From CAWGMT01 sp963823675 (GTDB taxonomy: Bacteria > Planctomycetota > Planctomycetia > Isosphaerales > Isosphaeraceae), in assembly GCA_963823675.1 (NCBI GenBank), contig CAWGMT010000013.1, positions 930,001-994,000 of the forward strand: 64,000 nt of DNA. The letters run 5' to 3'. The translations under genes and the position numbers were made by a program. Numbering within the stretch: the first letter of the stretch is position 1; every line of letters begins with the position of its first letter. Under the pieces are notes generated by a model that had not been told where the DNA came from, made no database searches, and worked only from the letters and a program-made list of their open reading frames with translations. Below are positions 10,701-15,631 of this stretch, piece by piece.

Positions 10701-10974
10701 GGCCGATTATCGTGCCGGGGCGCTCGCGGAGGCGGAGAGTGGCCGCTTCTTCCCCGGGCCCGGACGTGAAGGCCCCTGTGGCCCCCATGGCCGCCGCTGG
10801 CCGATCCAGGAAACTGCCAGCCTCGCGATGAACCTGGAGAAGCTGCCCCAACTGCTGCTCGAGCTCGGTGTCTCCGCCGCAGGCTTCGCCGACGTAGCCG
10901 TCCCACTCCTCCGGCGGCAGCTTGCCGACGGCGTGTAGAAATAGCTCGCGGGCTTTTTGCATATCGGCTGGCAT
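7705..10974 (-). CDS. Ser/Thr protein kinase with C-terminal TPR repeats (right copy)
   Basis: A 1089-residue paralogue of the kinase at 4063-7320 with the same architecture: GEGGMG 100-105, Lys123, HRDIKSSN with Asp216, DFG 237-239, SPEQ, one transmembrane segment near 415-438, a coiled-coil-like stretch and TPRs to the C-terminus. The subdomain VIB motif reads HRDIKSSN instead of HRDIKPSN, which should not affect catalysis. It lies about 100 bp downstream of the ECF sigma gene on the same strand, with AAAGGGA ahead of ATG 10974, so the two probably form one transcript. Co-transcription fits a model in which the kinase controls the sigma factor, as known for some ECF-STK pairs; that link is inferred. 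The C-terminus carries an extra SMPA absent from the left copy. Confidence 0.92.
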   Translation of the reverse strand: MPADMQKARELFLHAVGKLPPEEWDGYVGEACGGDTELEQQLGQLLQVHREAGSFLDRPAAAMGATGAFTSGPGEEAATLRLRERPGTIIGPYKLLQQLGEGGMGTVFMAEQTQPVQRKVAIKVIKPGMDSRQVIARFEAERQALAVMDHVNIARVLDAGTTESGLPYFVMELVHGVPITKYCDDNHLTPRERLELFVPVCQAIQHAHQKGIIHRDIKSSNVMITLYDGKPVPKVIDFGVAKATEQKLTDRTLFTQYGTMVGTLEYMSPEQAEMSALGTDTRSDIYSLGVLLYELLTGSTPLTHKRVKEAAYGELLRLIKEEEPPRPSTRLSDSGEALASISAQRHTEPAKLAKLLRGELDWIVMRTLEKDRNRRYETASSFAADLQRYLNDETVQACPPSAGYRLRKLVRRNKGPVLAASLVVLALVGGVFGTSWGLVKARQQRDVAEKARDEEASQRREAVEQKNRAVVAEALAKDRMDDAIRQKQRADEEAAVARAVNEFLQVNLLGQADIGSQPGGASSAASGPRDPNVTVRTLLDRAAREIEGKFAAQPLTEASICQTLGDTYRALGQYAESQPHLERSLALRVAKLGNDDPQTLIAKNNLGILHRSQGKFDRAEVLHKQAVAAGTAKFGADHPDTLTSKSNLAAVYLDQGMYDQAETVCKEVLDARTAKLGADHIETLISKNNLAIVYRAQKKYGLGETLLEEAIAASTAKLGADHPDTLTSKSNLAFSYNEQGKYDRAETLLNEVIPASIAKLGADHPLTLASRINLAFLYEARGSYDRAELLYREAIDGARKKLGHTHPDTQSYVRLLIGCYLKMGQPAKADAELSKVIELNPGDGTLHRDRARLRAELQRSNEALIDFTRALEINPADWGIWDDRGMLYLSIGHPEKALSDFTKSIAIDPKVSWLWQHRSLAYRALNRWQEAIADLSKSVELAPQDSGALNGLARLLATCPDPKLRDPDRAVKTAKQLVGLAPKEGEHWNTLGIAQYRAGDWKEAIVALEKSVELRKGGDAFDWLFLAMAQWQLNHKDEAGKWYAQAVQWMDNNAPKNEELGRFRSEAAELMKMAPRPKTDEPRKKSMPA

Positions 10975-11076
10975 GGAACACGTCCCTTTCGGTTCGACAC
11001 CTGCAATGCGGATTCGAGGTTCGATTTGTCCGGGAGAAGGGGAAAAAAAGAAAAAGAATCCGGTCCCGCCTGGCGT

Positions 11077-11640
11077 TCACCCCTGATCCAGCAGCGTTTT
11101 GAGGCGGACTCGCGCGTAGGACCAGTGTTCGTAGGCGGTGGAGCGCGAGATGCCGATCACCTCGGCGGCATCCCCGATCGATAATCCGGCGAAATAGCGG
11201 AGCTGAATCAGTCGGGCGGCCTGGGGATCCTCGCCGGCCAGACGTGTCAGGGCTTCATCAATGTCGAGAAGCTCGTCCGCCGGCGAGGTGAAGCCGACGT
11301 CGGCGGCGTCCATGGGCACGCGACGACCCTTCCCGCCGCGTTTGTCGGCCTGCTTGCGGCGGGCCTGATCGACCAGGATGCGGCGCATGGCCTCGGCCGC
11401 GGCGGCAAAGAAGTGCCCACGATTGTCCCAGCGTTGCTCGGCATCATTACCGACGAGGCGCATATACGCTTCGTGGACCAGCGCTGTGGCTTGCAGCGTC
11501 TGACCCGGGTTTTCCTGGGCCAGTCGCTGTGACGCCAGCTTGCGCAACTCGTTGTAGACCAGCGGCAACAGTTGCCCGGCGGCTTGCTGGTCGCCTCGCT
11601 CAATGGCGGACAGAATGCGGGTGACTTCACTCATCGGCAT
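11077..11640 (-). CDS. ECF RNA polymerase sigma factor, TIGR02999-like
   Basis: About 187 residues. Region 2 contains 'LLPLVYNELRKLASQRL' and 'QATALVHEAYMRLVG'; the conserved 'GHFFAAAAEAMRRILVDQA' follows; region 4 reads 'RYFAGLSIGDAAEVIGIS' and 'TAYEHWSYARVRLKTLL', a helix-turn-helix that would bind the -35 element. This is the TIGR02999 (Sig70-ECF, X6-type) pattern common in planctomycetes. The start is ATG 11640 or ATG 11634 ('MSEVTRIL'); the same MxEVTRIL opening occurs in the sigma factor at 21802. No anti-sigma gene is nearby; the next gene downstream is a membrane-anchored kinase, which probably takes that regulatory role. Confidence 0.9.
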   Translation of the reverse strand: MPMSEVTRILSAIERGDQQAAGQLLPLVYNELRKLASQRLAQENPGQTLQATALVHEAYMRLVGNDAEQRWDNRGHFFAAAAEAMRRILVDQARRKQADKRGGKGRRVPMDAADVGFTSPADELLDIDEALTRLAGEDPQAARLIQLRYFAGLSIGDAAEVIGISRSTAYEHWSYARVRLKTLLDQG

Positions 11641-11795
11641 GCACCAAGAGAGTCGAAAACACAATATGCTCGTCTTCGCCCCGCCCTGGAGCGGGTTTTG
11701 GGATCATTGACCTCCGTGCACATTGACCCATGGTGAGCCGCCACGTCCTCTTCCCTGCGACGGAAACAATTCACGATTGTATCCGCCTTTTGATT

Positions 11796-12215
11796 TCAAG
11801 CCCGGAACTTCTTCGGCACGCCGCATCGCATCGAGCCGTCGGACCAACCCTTCAGTGGCAACGTGGTTGCCACATCGAGTCGAATGGCGGCCAGAGTCAG
11901 GCTCGCGCCGAGGCTTCGCAGTAGGGTAGTCCGGGCTACGTAGAAGGGCGATGCAAAGTTCCAATTTGCTGGAACGATCGCGTTCGAGTCGGACGGGACG
12001 ATGTCAATATCGTACGTAAGATCATTTTCTGTGAGCCTTGCGTCGCCCATCAACAGAATCGCGTGCCGATCCCAGGCCCGCACACCGGCCAGAAAAAACT
12101 CTAACGGTGTCTTGTCGCCCCGAGACGAAATTCGAGCTTTATTTCGGATGGCGACGATTGGCTGGGAAGTCCAAGTCACGCTTGCCGCTCCTGCGACGCA
12201 GGTTGGATTCTTCAT
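11796..12215 (-). CDS. Hypothetical protein
   Basis: A 139-residue open frame from ATG 12215. I do not recognise a family. Composition is protein-like, with 'TPLEFFLAGVRAWDRHAI', 'LLMGDARLTENDLTYDIDI' and 'NWNFASPFYVARTTLLRSLG', and no transmembrane segment. It lies between the sigma gene and the first of the tmRNA-like repeats. An overlapping reverse frame (11704-11964) is less convincing. Confidence that it is coding is moderate. Confidence 0.45.
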   Translation of the reverse strand: MKNPTCVAGAASVTWTSQPIVAIRNKARISSRGDKTPLEFFLAGVRAWDRHAILLMGDARLTENDLTYDIDIVPSDSNAIVPANWNFASPFYVARTTLLRSLGASLTLAAIRLDVATTLPLKGWSDGSMRCGVPKKFRA

Positions 12216-12223
12216 GCCTCTTA

Positions 12224-12330
12224 CTACGCATCGCAAGACCGCACCAGGTCCATGATCGCGTGCCTGACAGAAGACGTCAGGCGATGCCAGTTTGCGACCA
12301 GCTCGCGAAGTGCCACACAGTCCCGACACC
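12224..12330 (-). pseudogene. C-terminal gene relic next to tmRNA-like repeat A
   Basis: Reading leftward, the frame gives 'LRELVANWHRLTSSVRHAI' and 'MDLVRSCDA' before a stop at 12224. It is homologous to the relic at 14552-14653 ('MELVANWHCLSPSVRDAV', then 'LALVR'). Both relics lie just left of a tmRNA-like repeat and read away from it. Short tails of this kind occur at or after integrase genes in planctomycetes, so it may be an integrase-associated remnant; that origin is a guess. Confidence 0.45.
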
Positions 12331-12393
12331 CTTCCGACAGCCTCTGGGTGCAGTTTTCACAAATACCATCCAGAAAATGATTTGCGTCAAATT

Positions 12394-12422
12394 GTCCACG
12401 GGTGCAATTCCCGCCGCCTCCA
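12394..12422 (+). repeat. tmRNA 3'-end-like fragment A (possible att scar)
   Basis: Contains CGGGTGCAATTCCCGCCGCC followed by TCCA, resembling the T-arm and acceptor end of bacterial tmRNA (general form GCGGGTTCRAWTCCCGC...CTCCA). No acceptor 5' half or tag reading frame is found upstream, so it is a fragment only. Integrative elements often use the ssrA 3' end as attachment site. Confidence 0.55.
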
Positions 12423-12468
12423 ATTCTTGTGTCATAAGTCGATTAAATGTGAAGAGACACGCCTAGAA

Positions 12469-12498
12469 GGGACGCGGGTTCGTTTCCCGCTGCCTCTA
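12469..12498 (+). repeat. tmRNA 3'-end-like fragment B (possible att scar)
   Basis: GGGACGCGGGTTCGTTTCCC followed by GCTGCCTCTA has a perfect 5-bp T-stem (GCGGG/CCCGC) around a TTCGTTT loop. It lies 47 bp right of fragment A, in the same orientation, and precedes the TIR gene pair. Confidence 0.55.
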
Positions 12499-12782
12499 GG
12501 TCCCAGCGCATGGCACCGCCGACCGCCAACGACGGGCCCTGTTTCGCATCGGGTAGTTGTGGCGATCCGTGGCTCCGATCAATGCGTCACCACTCGCTCG
12601 AAAAGATGAACTGACAACAATTCCCGCCGCAAATCCGGCGGTTGGCCTGCTCGCGAAATCTGGGCTGGCGACCGGCGCGGGAAAATCCTGGCGACGCGCA
12701 AACGGCCGCGGTATACTCGCCCCAAGTCTTCGGCGTTCGGCAAAAGAGAGACAACCCACTCGCCAGGGAGGGCTAGCACATA
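12499..12782. other. Intergenic region upstream of the TIR genes
   Basis: No gene is supported here. A half-match to the repeats (CAATTCCCGCCGC) occurs near 12619. The promoter for the TIR pair is expected in this stretch; AGGGAGGG near 12768 is the Shine-Dalgarno for the GTG start at 12783. Confidence 0.4.
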
Positions 12783-13178
12783 GTGAGTCAGATCTTTCTG
12801 AGTTACAGTCCGCAGGATGAGCGCACCGCTAGTGCCATCCATGCAGAACTGCGCCAGGACTACGGCTTGAACGTGTGGTGGGACGGAGAGGTCCCGCCCG
12901 GAAACGACTGGCTACGCCAGGTCGGCCGCGCCCTGAACCGATGCGATGGCATGATCGTTTTGGTTTCGCCCGCGTCCATGACGTCGGACCTCGTCAAGCG
13001 GGAGGTCGAACACGCGCTGACAAGCGAACGGTTCCAGGATCGCCTGTTTCCACTGATCATCCGGCCGACCAAGCACGTGCCTGGCTATTTCTCGTTGATG
13101 ACCGTGTTTGATGCCACCGAGAATCGGAGGCGGGGCCTGAACAGCGTTGCCAAGGCGATCATCGCGAGCGAGCGGTAG
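12783..13178 (+). CDS. TIR-domain protein 1
   Basis: A 131-residue stand-alone TIR domain starting at GTG 12783, with AGGGAGGG upstream. Box 1 is 'QIFLSYSPQDERTASAI', then 'GLNVWWDGEVPPGNDW', strand D 'GMIVLVSPASMTSDL', and helix C 'VKREVEHAL'. Glu74 aligns with the catalytic Glu of NAD-cleaving TIR enzymes; the usual 'W' of the SxxWxxxE motif is Leu here. There is no other domain. It is followed after 7 bp by a second TIR gene, so the two are co-transcribed. Bacterial TIRs act in NAD+ depletion or cyclic-ADPR signalling (for example ThsB of Thoeris). A defence role is inferred from the domain and the accessory setting. Confidence 0.85.
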   Translation: MSQIFLSYSPQDERTASAIHAELRQDYGLNVWWDGEVPPGNDWLRQVGRALNRCDGMIVLVSPASMTSDLVKREVEHALTSERFQDRLFPLIIRPTKHVPGYFSLMTVFDATENRRRGLNSVAKAIIASER

Positions 13179-13185
13179 CCGGCCG

Positions 13186-13584
13186 GTGCCGATCAACTGC
13201 TTCCTGAGTCAATCGCACCGCGACAAGCCGTTCGCGGACCGGTTGGCCGACACGCTGGCGGCTCACGGCGTCGAAACGTGGTACAGCGCCCGTCAAATCA
13301 TGGCTGCCGATCAATGGCATGATGAAATCGGCAAGGCGCTCGAGCGCTCCGATTGGTTCCTTCTCGTCTTGTCAACCAGCGCCGTGAACTCACGCTGGGT
13401 CAAGCGCGAACTCCTTTACGCTCTGGACGAAGCCCGATTTGTGGGCCGCATCACGCCACTCCTGCTCCGCCCATGTAACTGGAAAAAGCTCTCCTGGACG
13501 CTCAAAGCGATCCAGTGGGTGGACTTCCGCCAAGACTACGGCCGTGGCTGCCAGGCTCTGTTGCAAAGCTGGGGTATCAAATAG
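13186..13584 (+). CDS. TIR-domain protein 2
   Basis: A 132-residue single-domain TIR protein, GTG start at 13186, only 7 bp after the stop of TIR protein 1. Landmarks: 'INCFLSQSHRDKPFADRLA', 'GVETWYSARQIMAADQW', 'DWFLLVLSTSAVNSRWVKRE' with Glu75 as the predicted catalytic residue in the canonical SRWVKRE context, then 'ITPLLLRPCNWKKLSW' and 'IQWVDFRQDY'. It is the more canonical of the two and the better candidate for NAD hydrolase activity. The two proteins are clearly not a recent duplication. A starting point further upstream (13147) would overlap TIR 1 and is less likely. Confidence 0.85.
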   Translation: MPINCFLSQSHRDKPFADRLADTLAAHGVETWYSARQIMAADQWHDEIGKALERSDWFLLVLSTSAVNSRWVKRELLYALDEARFVGRITPLLLRPCNWKKLSWTLKAIQWVDFRQDYGRGCQALLQSWGIK

Positions 13585-13661
13585 CGGCCTCCACCCTAAC
13601 CCGCTTGGGACGGAAACAGGGACGCGATTAGTTTCGTACGCCTTCCGACCCAGACGTTCTA

Positions 13662-14089
13662 TCAGTCCAGCCAGTTCGCGACTCGCAAGCCCGGCACTCG
13701 TTCGAAATCGGTTCGGTTGGCTGACAACAGAAGTGCGTCGTTGACCAACGCCGTCGCCGCGATTTTCAGATCCCTTGATCCGAGCGAAGCTTCTGCCGGC
13801 GGAGATCATCAAATCGTCGGGCCGCTGCCTCATCGAACGGCACGATTTCGAACTCTTGGTAGAACTCGAACAGCAAGGCCAACTCGCGATAACCGACGAC
13901 TTGCCGCAGCGCCGTTTTCTCCTTGGCGATCACGCCCAGCCAGCCGCGCATCCGTTCCTCGACCGTGACAATGGCCACACCTATGACTTCGGATGCCGAA
14001 ACTGAATTGAGTCGATCGGTCATACGACGGCCGCGTTCGCTGTCGGGGTATTTCAGGAACGTCGTATGGTCCGTGTCAAGGAGTATCAT
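13662..14089 (-). pseudogene. PIN-domain (VapC-type) toxin, frameshifted
   Basis: The N-terminal part from ATG 14089 has 'MILLDTDHTTFLKY' with the first PIN acidic residue (Asp5), 'VTVEERMRGW' and 'LALLFEFYQEFEIVPFDEAA'. Near 13792 the frame shifts (about one base missing after 'LRSDQG'); in the next frame the family C-terminus continues as 'DLKIAATALVNDALLLSANR' and 'FERVPGLRVANWLD', ending at 13662. PIN toxins are Mg-dependent RNases. The start overlaps the stop of the upstream antitoxin gene in ATGA fashion, the standard toxin-antitoxin arrangement. If the indel is a sequence error the pair is intact. Confidence 0.8.
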
Positions 14090-14298
14090 TCGGCCAACTC
14101 TCCGCGCCGCGCCGCCTCCCGTTCGGCCTCACGGACCCGCATGCATTCCTCGTCGACTTTGCGCATGAATTCACTGTCGCGGAACATGCCGACCACTTTG
14201 CGCCAATCCTTGCGAGACGGGTCGGGCTCCTTCGTCGCAATGACCTTCTCCAAGGCCTCGACTCGTTTGGCAAGGGATTCTAAGGTCAGGTCACTCAT
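14086..14298 (-). CDS. Antitoxin partner of the PIN toxin
   Basis: A 70-residue hydrophilic, helix-rich protein ('LTLESLAKRVEALEKVIAT', 'DWRKVVGMFRDSEFMRKVDE') whose stop overlaps the toxin ATG by 4 nt. The start is ATG 14298. I recognise no named DNA-binding fold, but size, order and overlap fit a type II antitoxin. Such proteins usually bind their toxin and repress their own promoter; that is inferred. Confidence 0.7.
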   Translation of the reverse strand: MSDLTLESLAKRVEALEKVIATKEPDPSRKDWRKVVGMFRDSEFMRKVDEECMRVREAEREAARRGELAE

Positions 14299-14337
14299 TG
14301 CCGTCTCCTCCAGATACTCGAACAGTCCCCAGCGATT

Positions 14338-14559
14338 TTACGTCGGCAGGTTTATTTCTTGGAATCCGTCTCTTGGCTTTTCGGTGCCCTCCAGTTCCTT
14401 CCGCGACTTGGCACCCTCATGCATTTTGTCCAGTGCCTCGTGAAGTTGCACCGAACGCTCGTTCGCTTCGGGGTGGGTACCTGGTCCTGCGGCCGGACGC
14501 GAACGAAGTGACGCGCCCGTACACTCCAGGCACTCGCCATTGTCCCGAAACTCAGCCAC
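14338..14559 (-). CDS. Small hypothetical protein
   Basis: A 73-residue hydrophilic frame that starts at GTG 14559, overlapping the last codons of the relic at 14552-14653, which suggests translational coupling. It contains 'GECLECTGASLRSRP', 'SVQLHEALDKMHEGAKSRKE' and 'PRDGFQEINLPT'. Family unknown. Coding status is uncertain. Confidence 0.35.
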   Translation of the reverse strand: MAEFRDNGECLECTGASLRSRPAAGPGTHPEANERSVQLHEALDKMHEGAKSRKELEGTEKPRDGFQEINLPT

Positions 14560-14653
14560 CCCGCACCAGTGCCAAGACCGCGTCCCTGACGGAAGGCGAC
14601 AGGCAGTGCCAGTTCGCGACCAGCTCCATGTAGTGCCTCCTCAGTGCAGACAT
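14552..14653 (-). pseudogene. C-terminal gene relic next to tmRNA-like repeat C
   Basis: From ATG 14653 the frame reads 'MSALRRHYMELVANWHCL' and 'SPSVRDAVLALVRGG', then stops at 14552. It is homologous to the relic at 12224-12330, and it lies in the same position and orientation relative to a tmRNA-like repeat (14717-14746). It is probably the remaining 3' end of a gene that came with the element, perhaps integrase-associated. Confidence 0.45.
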
Positions 14654-14716
14654 AGTGCAACCACTGGCATCCCTGTTCGACGCAAGTAGCATGCTGCGAA
14701 ACGACTTACGGATTTC

Positions 14717-14746
14717 GGGACGCGGGTGCAATTCCCGCCGCATCCA
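14717..14746 (+). repeat. tmRNA 3'-end-like fragment C (possible att scar)
   Basis: GGGACGCGGGTGCAATTCCC followed by GCCGCATCCA is the best match of the four to a tmRNA 3' end, with a perfect GCGGG/CCCGC T-stem and the terminal TCCA. It has the same orientation as A, B and D and separates the TIR/PIN cassette from the DUF433 cassette. Confidence 0.6.
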
Positions 14747-14810
14747 CTACTTAGGTCAACTGACACGTCCTGAAAGTCAGTGACGAGAAGCGACTTAACG
14801 GGCAGCCGCG

Positions 14811-15059
14811 ATGAGCAAAGCCTTGGGGCGGTTTGTCGTCTCCGATCCCGCGGTCTGTCACGGACTGCCCACGTTTCGCGGTACGCGCGTTTTTGTCAGC
14901 GACGTTCTGGATGACGTTGCGCGCGGGATGGCCTGGGAGGCCATTATCGAGCGGTGGCATGGGTCGATCTCCAAGGAGGCGATCGCCGAGGCAGTTCGCC
15001 TGGCTCGCGAGGCGCTGATCAACCACGCGGACGAACTGGTCGCTGACAGCGCCCGCTAA
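14811..15059 (+). CDS. DUF433 antitoxin
   Basis: 82 residues: 'DPAVCHGLPTFRGTRVFVSD' followed by 'VLDDVARGMAWEAIIERW', the signature of DUF433 (VapB45-like) antitoxins, which fold as small winged helices. ATG 14811 is chosen for its fit to the family length. The gene's stop overlaps the ATG of a DUF5615-type toxin reduced to a stump (15059-15112), so this antitoxin is now an orphan. It lies between tmRNA-like fragments C and D. Confidence 0.88.
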   Translation: MSKALGRFVVSDPAVCHGLPTFRGTRVFVSDVLDDVARGMAWEAIIERWHGSISKEAIAEAVRLAREALINHADELVADSAR

Positions 15060-15112
15060 TGATCGTATTTGACGAGAACATTCCCGAAAATTAACGCCTG
15101 CTCTTGAGAAGC
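15059..15112 (+). pseudogene. DUF5615 (Mut7-C/PIN-like) toxin stump
   Basis: ATG 15059 overlaps the antitoxin stop. The frame reads 'MIVFDENIPEN', then TAA where the family has Gln (CAA), then 'RLLLRSW', after which similarity stops and repeat fragment D begins 45 bp later. The usual toxin has about 110-120 residues with 'DENIPENQRLLLRSWRI'. A nonsense change and a truncation therefore both disable it. Confidence 0.75.
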
Positions 15113-15156
15113 TGGCTGCCGAACAGGAGAGCAGTTGCCGTCGCCGACGCTTCTAG

Positions 15157-15186
15157 GAAGGCGGGTGCAATTCCCGTCGGCCCCAC
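15157..15186 (+). repeat. tmRNA 3'-end-like fragment D (possible att scar)
   Basis: GGCGGGTGCAATTCCCGTC followed by GGCCCCAC shares CGGGTGCAATTCCCG with fragments A and C but has a different acceptor end. It closes the DUF433/toxin-stump cassette on the right. Confidence 0.5.
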
Positions 15187-15287
15187 ATTTTTTTCTCGAC
15201 GTGCGCCTAACGTGCCCGTCCTTGCGATTCGAAATCCAGAGCTTCTGGCGCACAACGATGACTCTTGCTTGATCGGCGAGCGAGCAA

Positions 15288-15475
15288 TAAAACACGTTCC
15301 GTCGCTCGGCTCAGCCACAACGCCGGAATTAGGTATGGTGTCCCCCGAACTAAACACGTTCCGTCGCTCGGCTCAGCCACAACGCCGGAATTAGGTATGG
15401 TGTCCCCCGAACTAAAACACGTTCCGTCGCTCGGCTCAGCCACAACGCCGGAATTAGGTATGGTGTCCCCCGAAC
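15288..15475. repeat. Three tandem copies of a 62-63 bp repeat
   Basis: Units at 15288-15350 (63 bp), 15351-15412 (62 bp) and 15413-15475 (63 bp) are identical apart from one A lost from the AAAA run of unit 2. Each contains CGTCGCTCGGCTCAGCC and ends TGTCCCCCGAAC. No coding function is evident; frames across it are repetitive. It sits between the toxin stump and the HEAT-repeat gene. Confidence 0.9.
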
Positions 15476-15631
15476 TCGCGGGCTTGGGGGCGATCGGAAA
15501 CCGATCTCTATTGCGGTCGTCGGCGATTCGTTATCCTGAGTTCCAGGAAGCAGATGAGTCCCGTGTGGAGACGCACCCGTTTCGCTCTCCAGTCACGCCA
15601 GAACCGGTCCTGCTTGTTGGGACGGACGACG

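Larger units (their letters stand above)
4003..11160. repeat. Tandem duplication of an ECF-sigma/kinase module, about 3.5 kb per unit
   Basis: The left unit (about 4003-7486) and the right unit (about 7649-11160) are direct repeats. Homology covers the 3' flank ('CTCACCGGCTTCTTTTGTTC'), the whole kinase-TPR gene, the kinase leader and the last codons of the sigma gene ('AYEHWSYAR'). Kinase-domain and juxtamembrane DNA is almost identical between units; the TPR segments (5000-5600 versus 8600-9270) have diverged much more. The right unit has a full sigma gene; the left keeps only its tail. Confidence 0.8.

Noticed and set aside
9937..10938. A 333-codon + strand frame antisense to the right-hand kinase
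   Set aside because: The kinase motifs on the minus strand are unambiguous; the + frame is low-complexity and exists because of codon bias.
12394..12498. Complete tmRNA or tRNA gene at the T-arm-like repeats
   Set aside because: No 5' acceptor strand, D-arm or tag frame could be found upstream of any copy, so they are fragments only.
15288..15475. The 63-bp triple repeat considered as a CRISPR array
   Set aside because: The units are contiguous without spacers and are too long.
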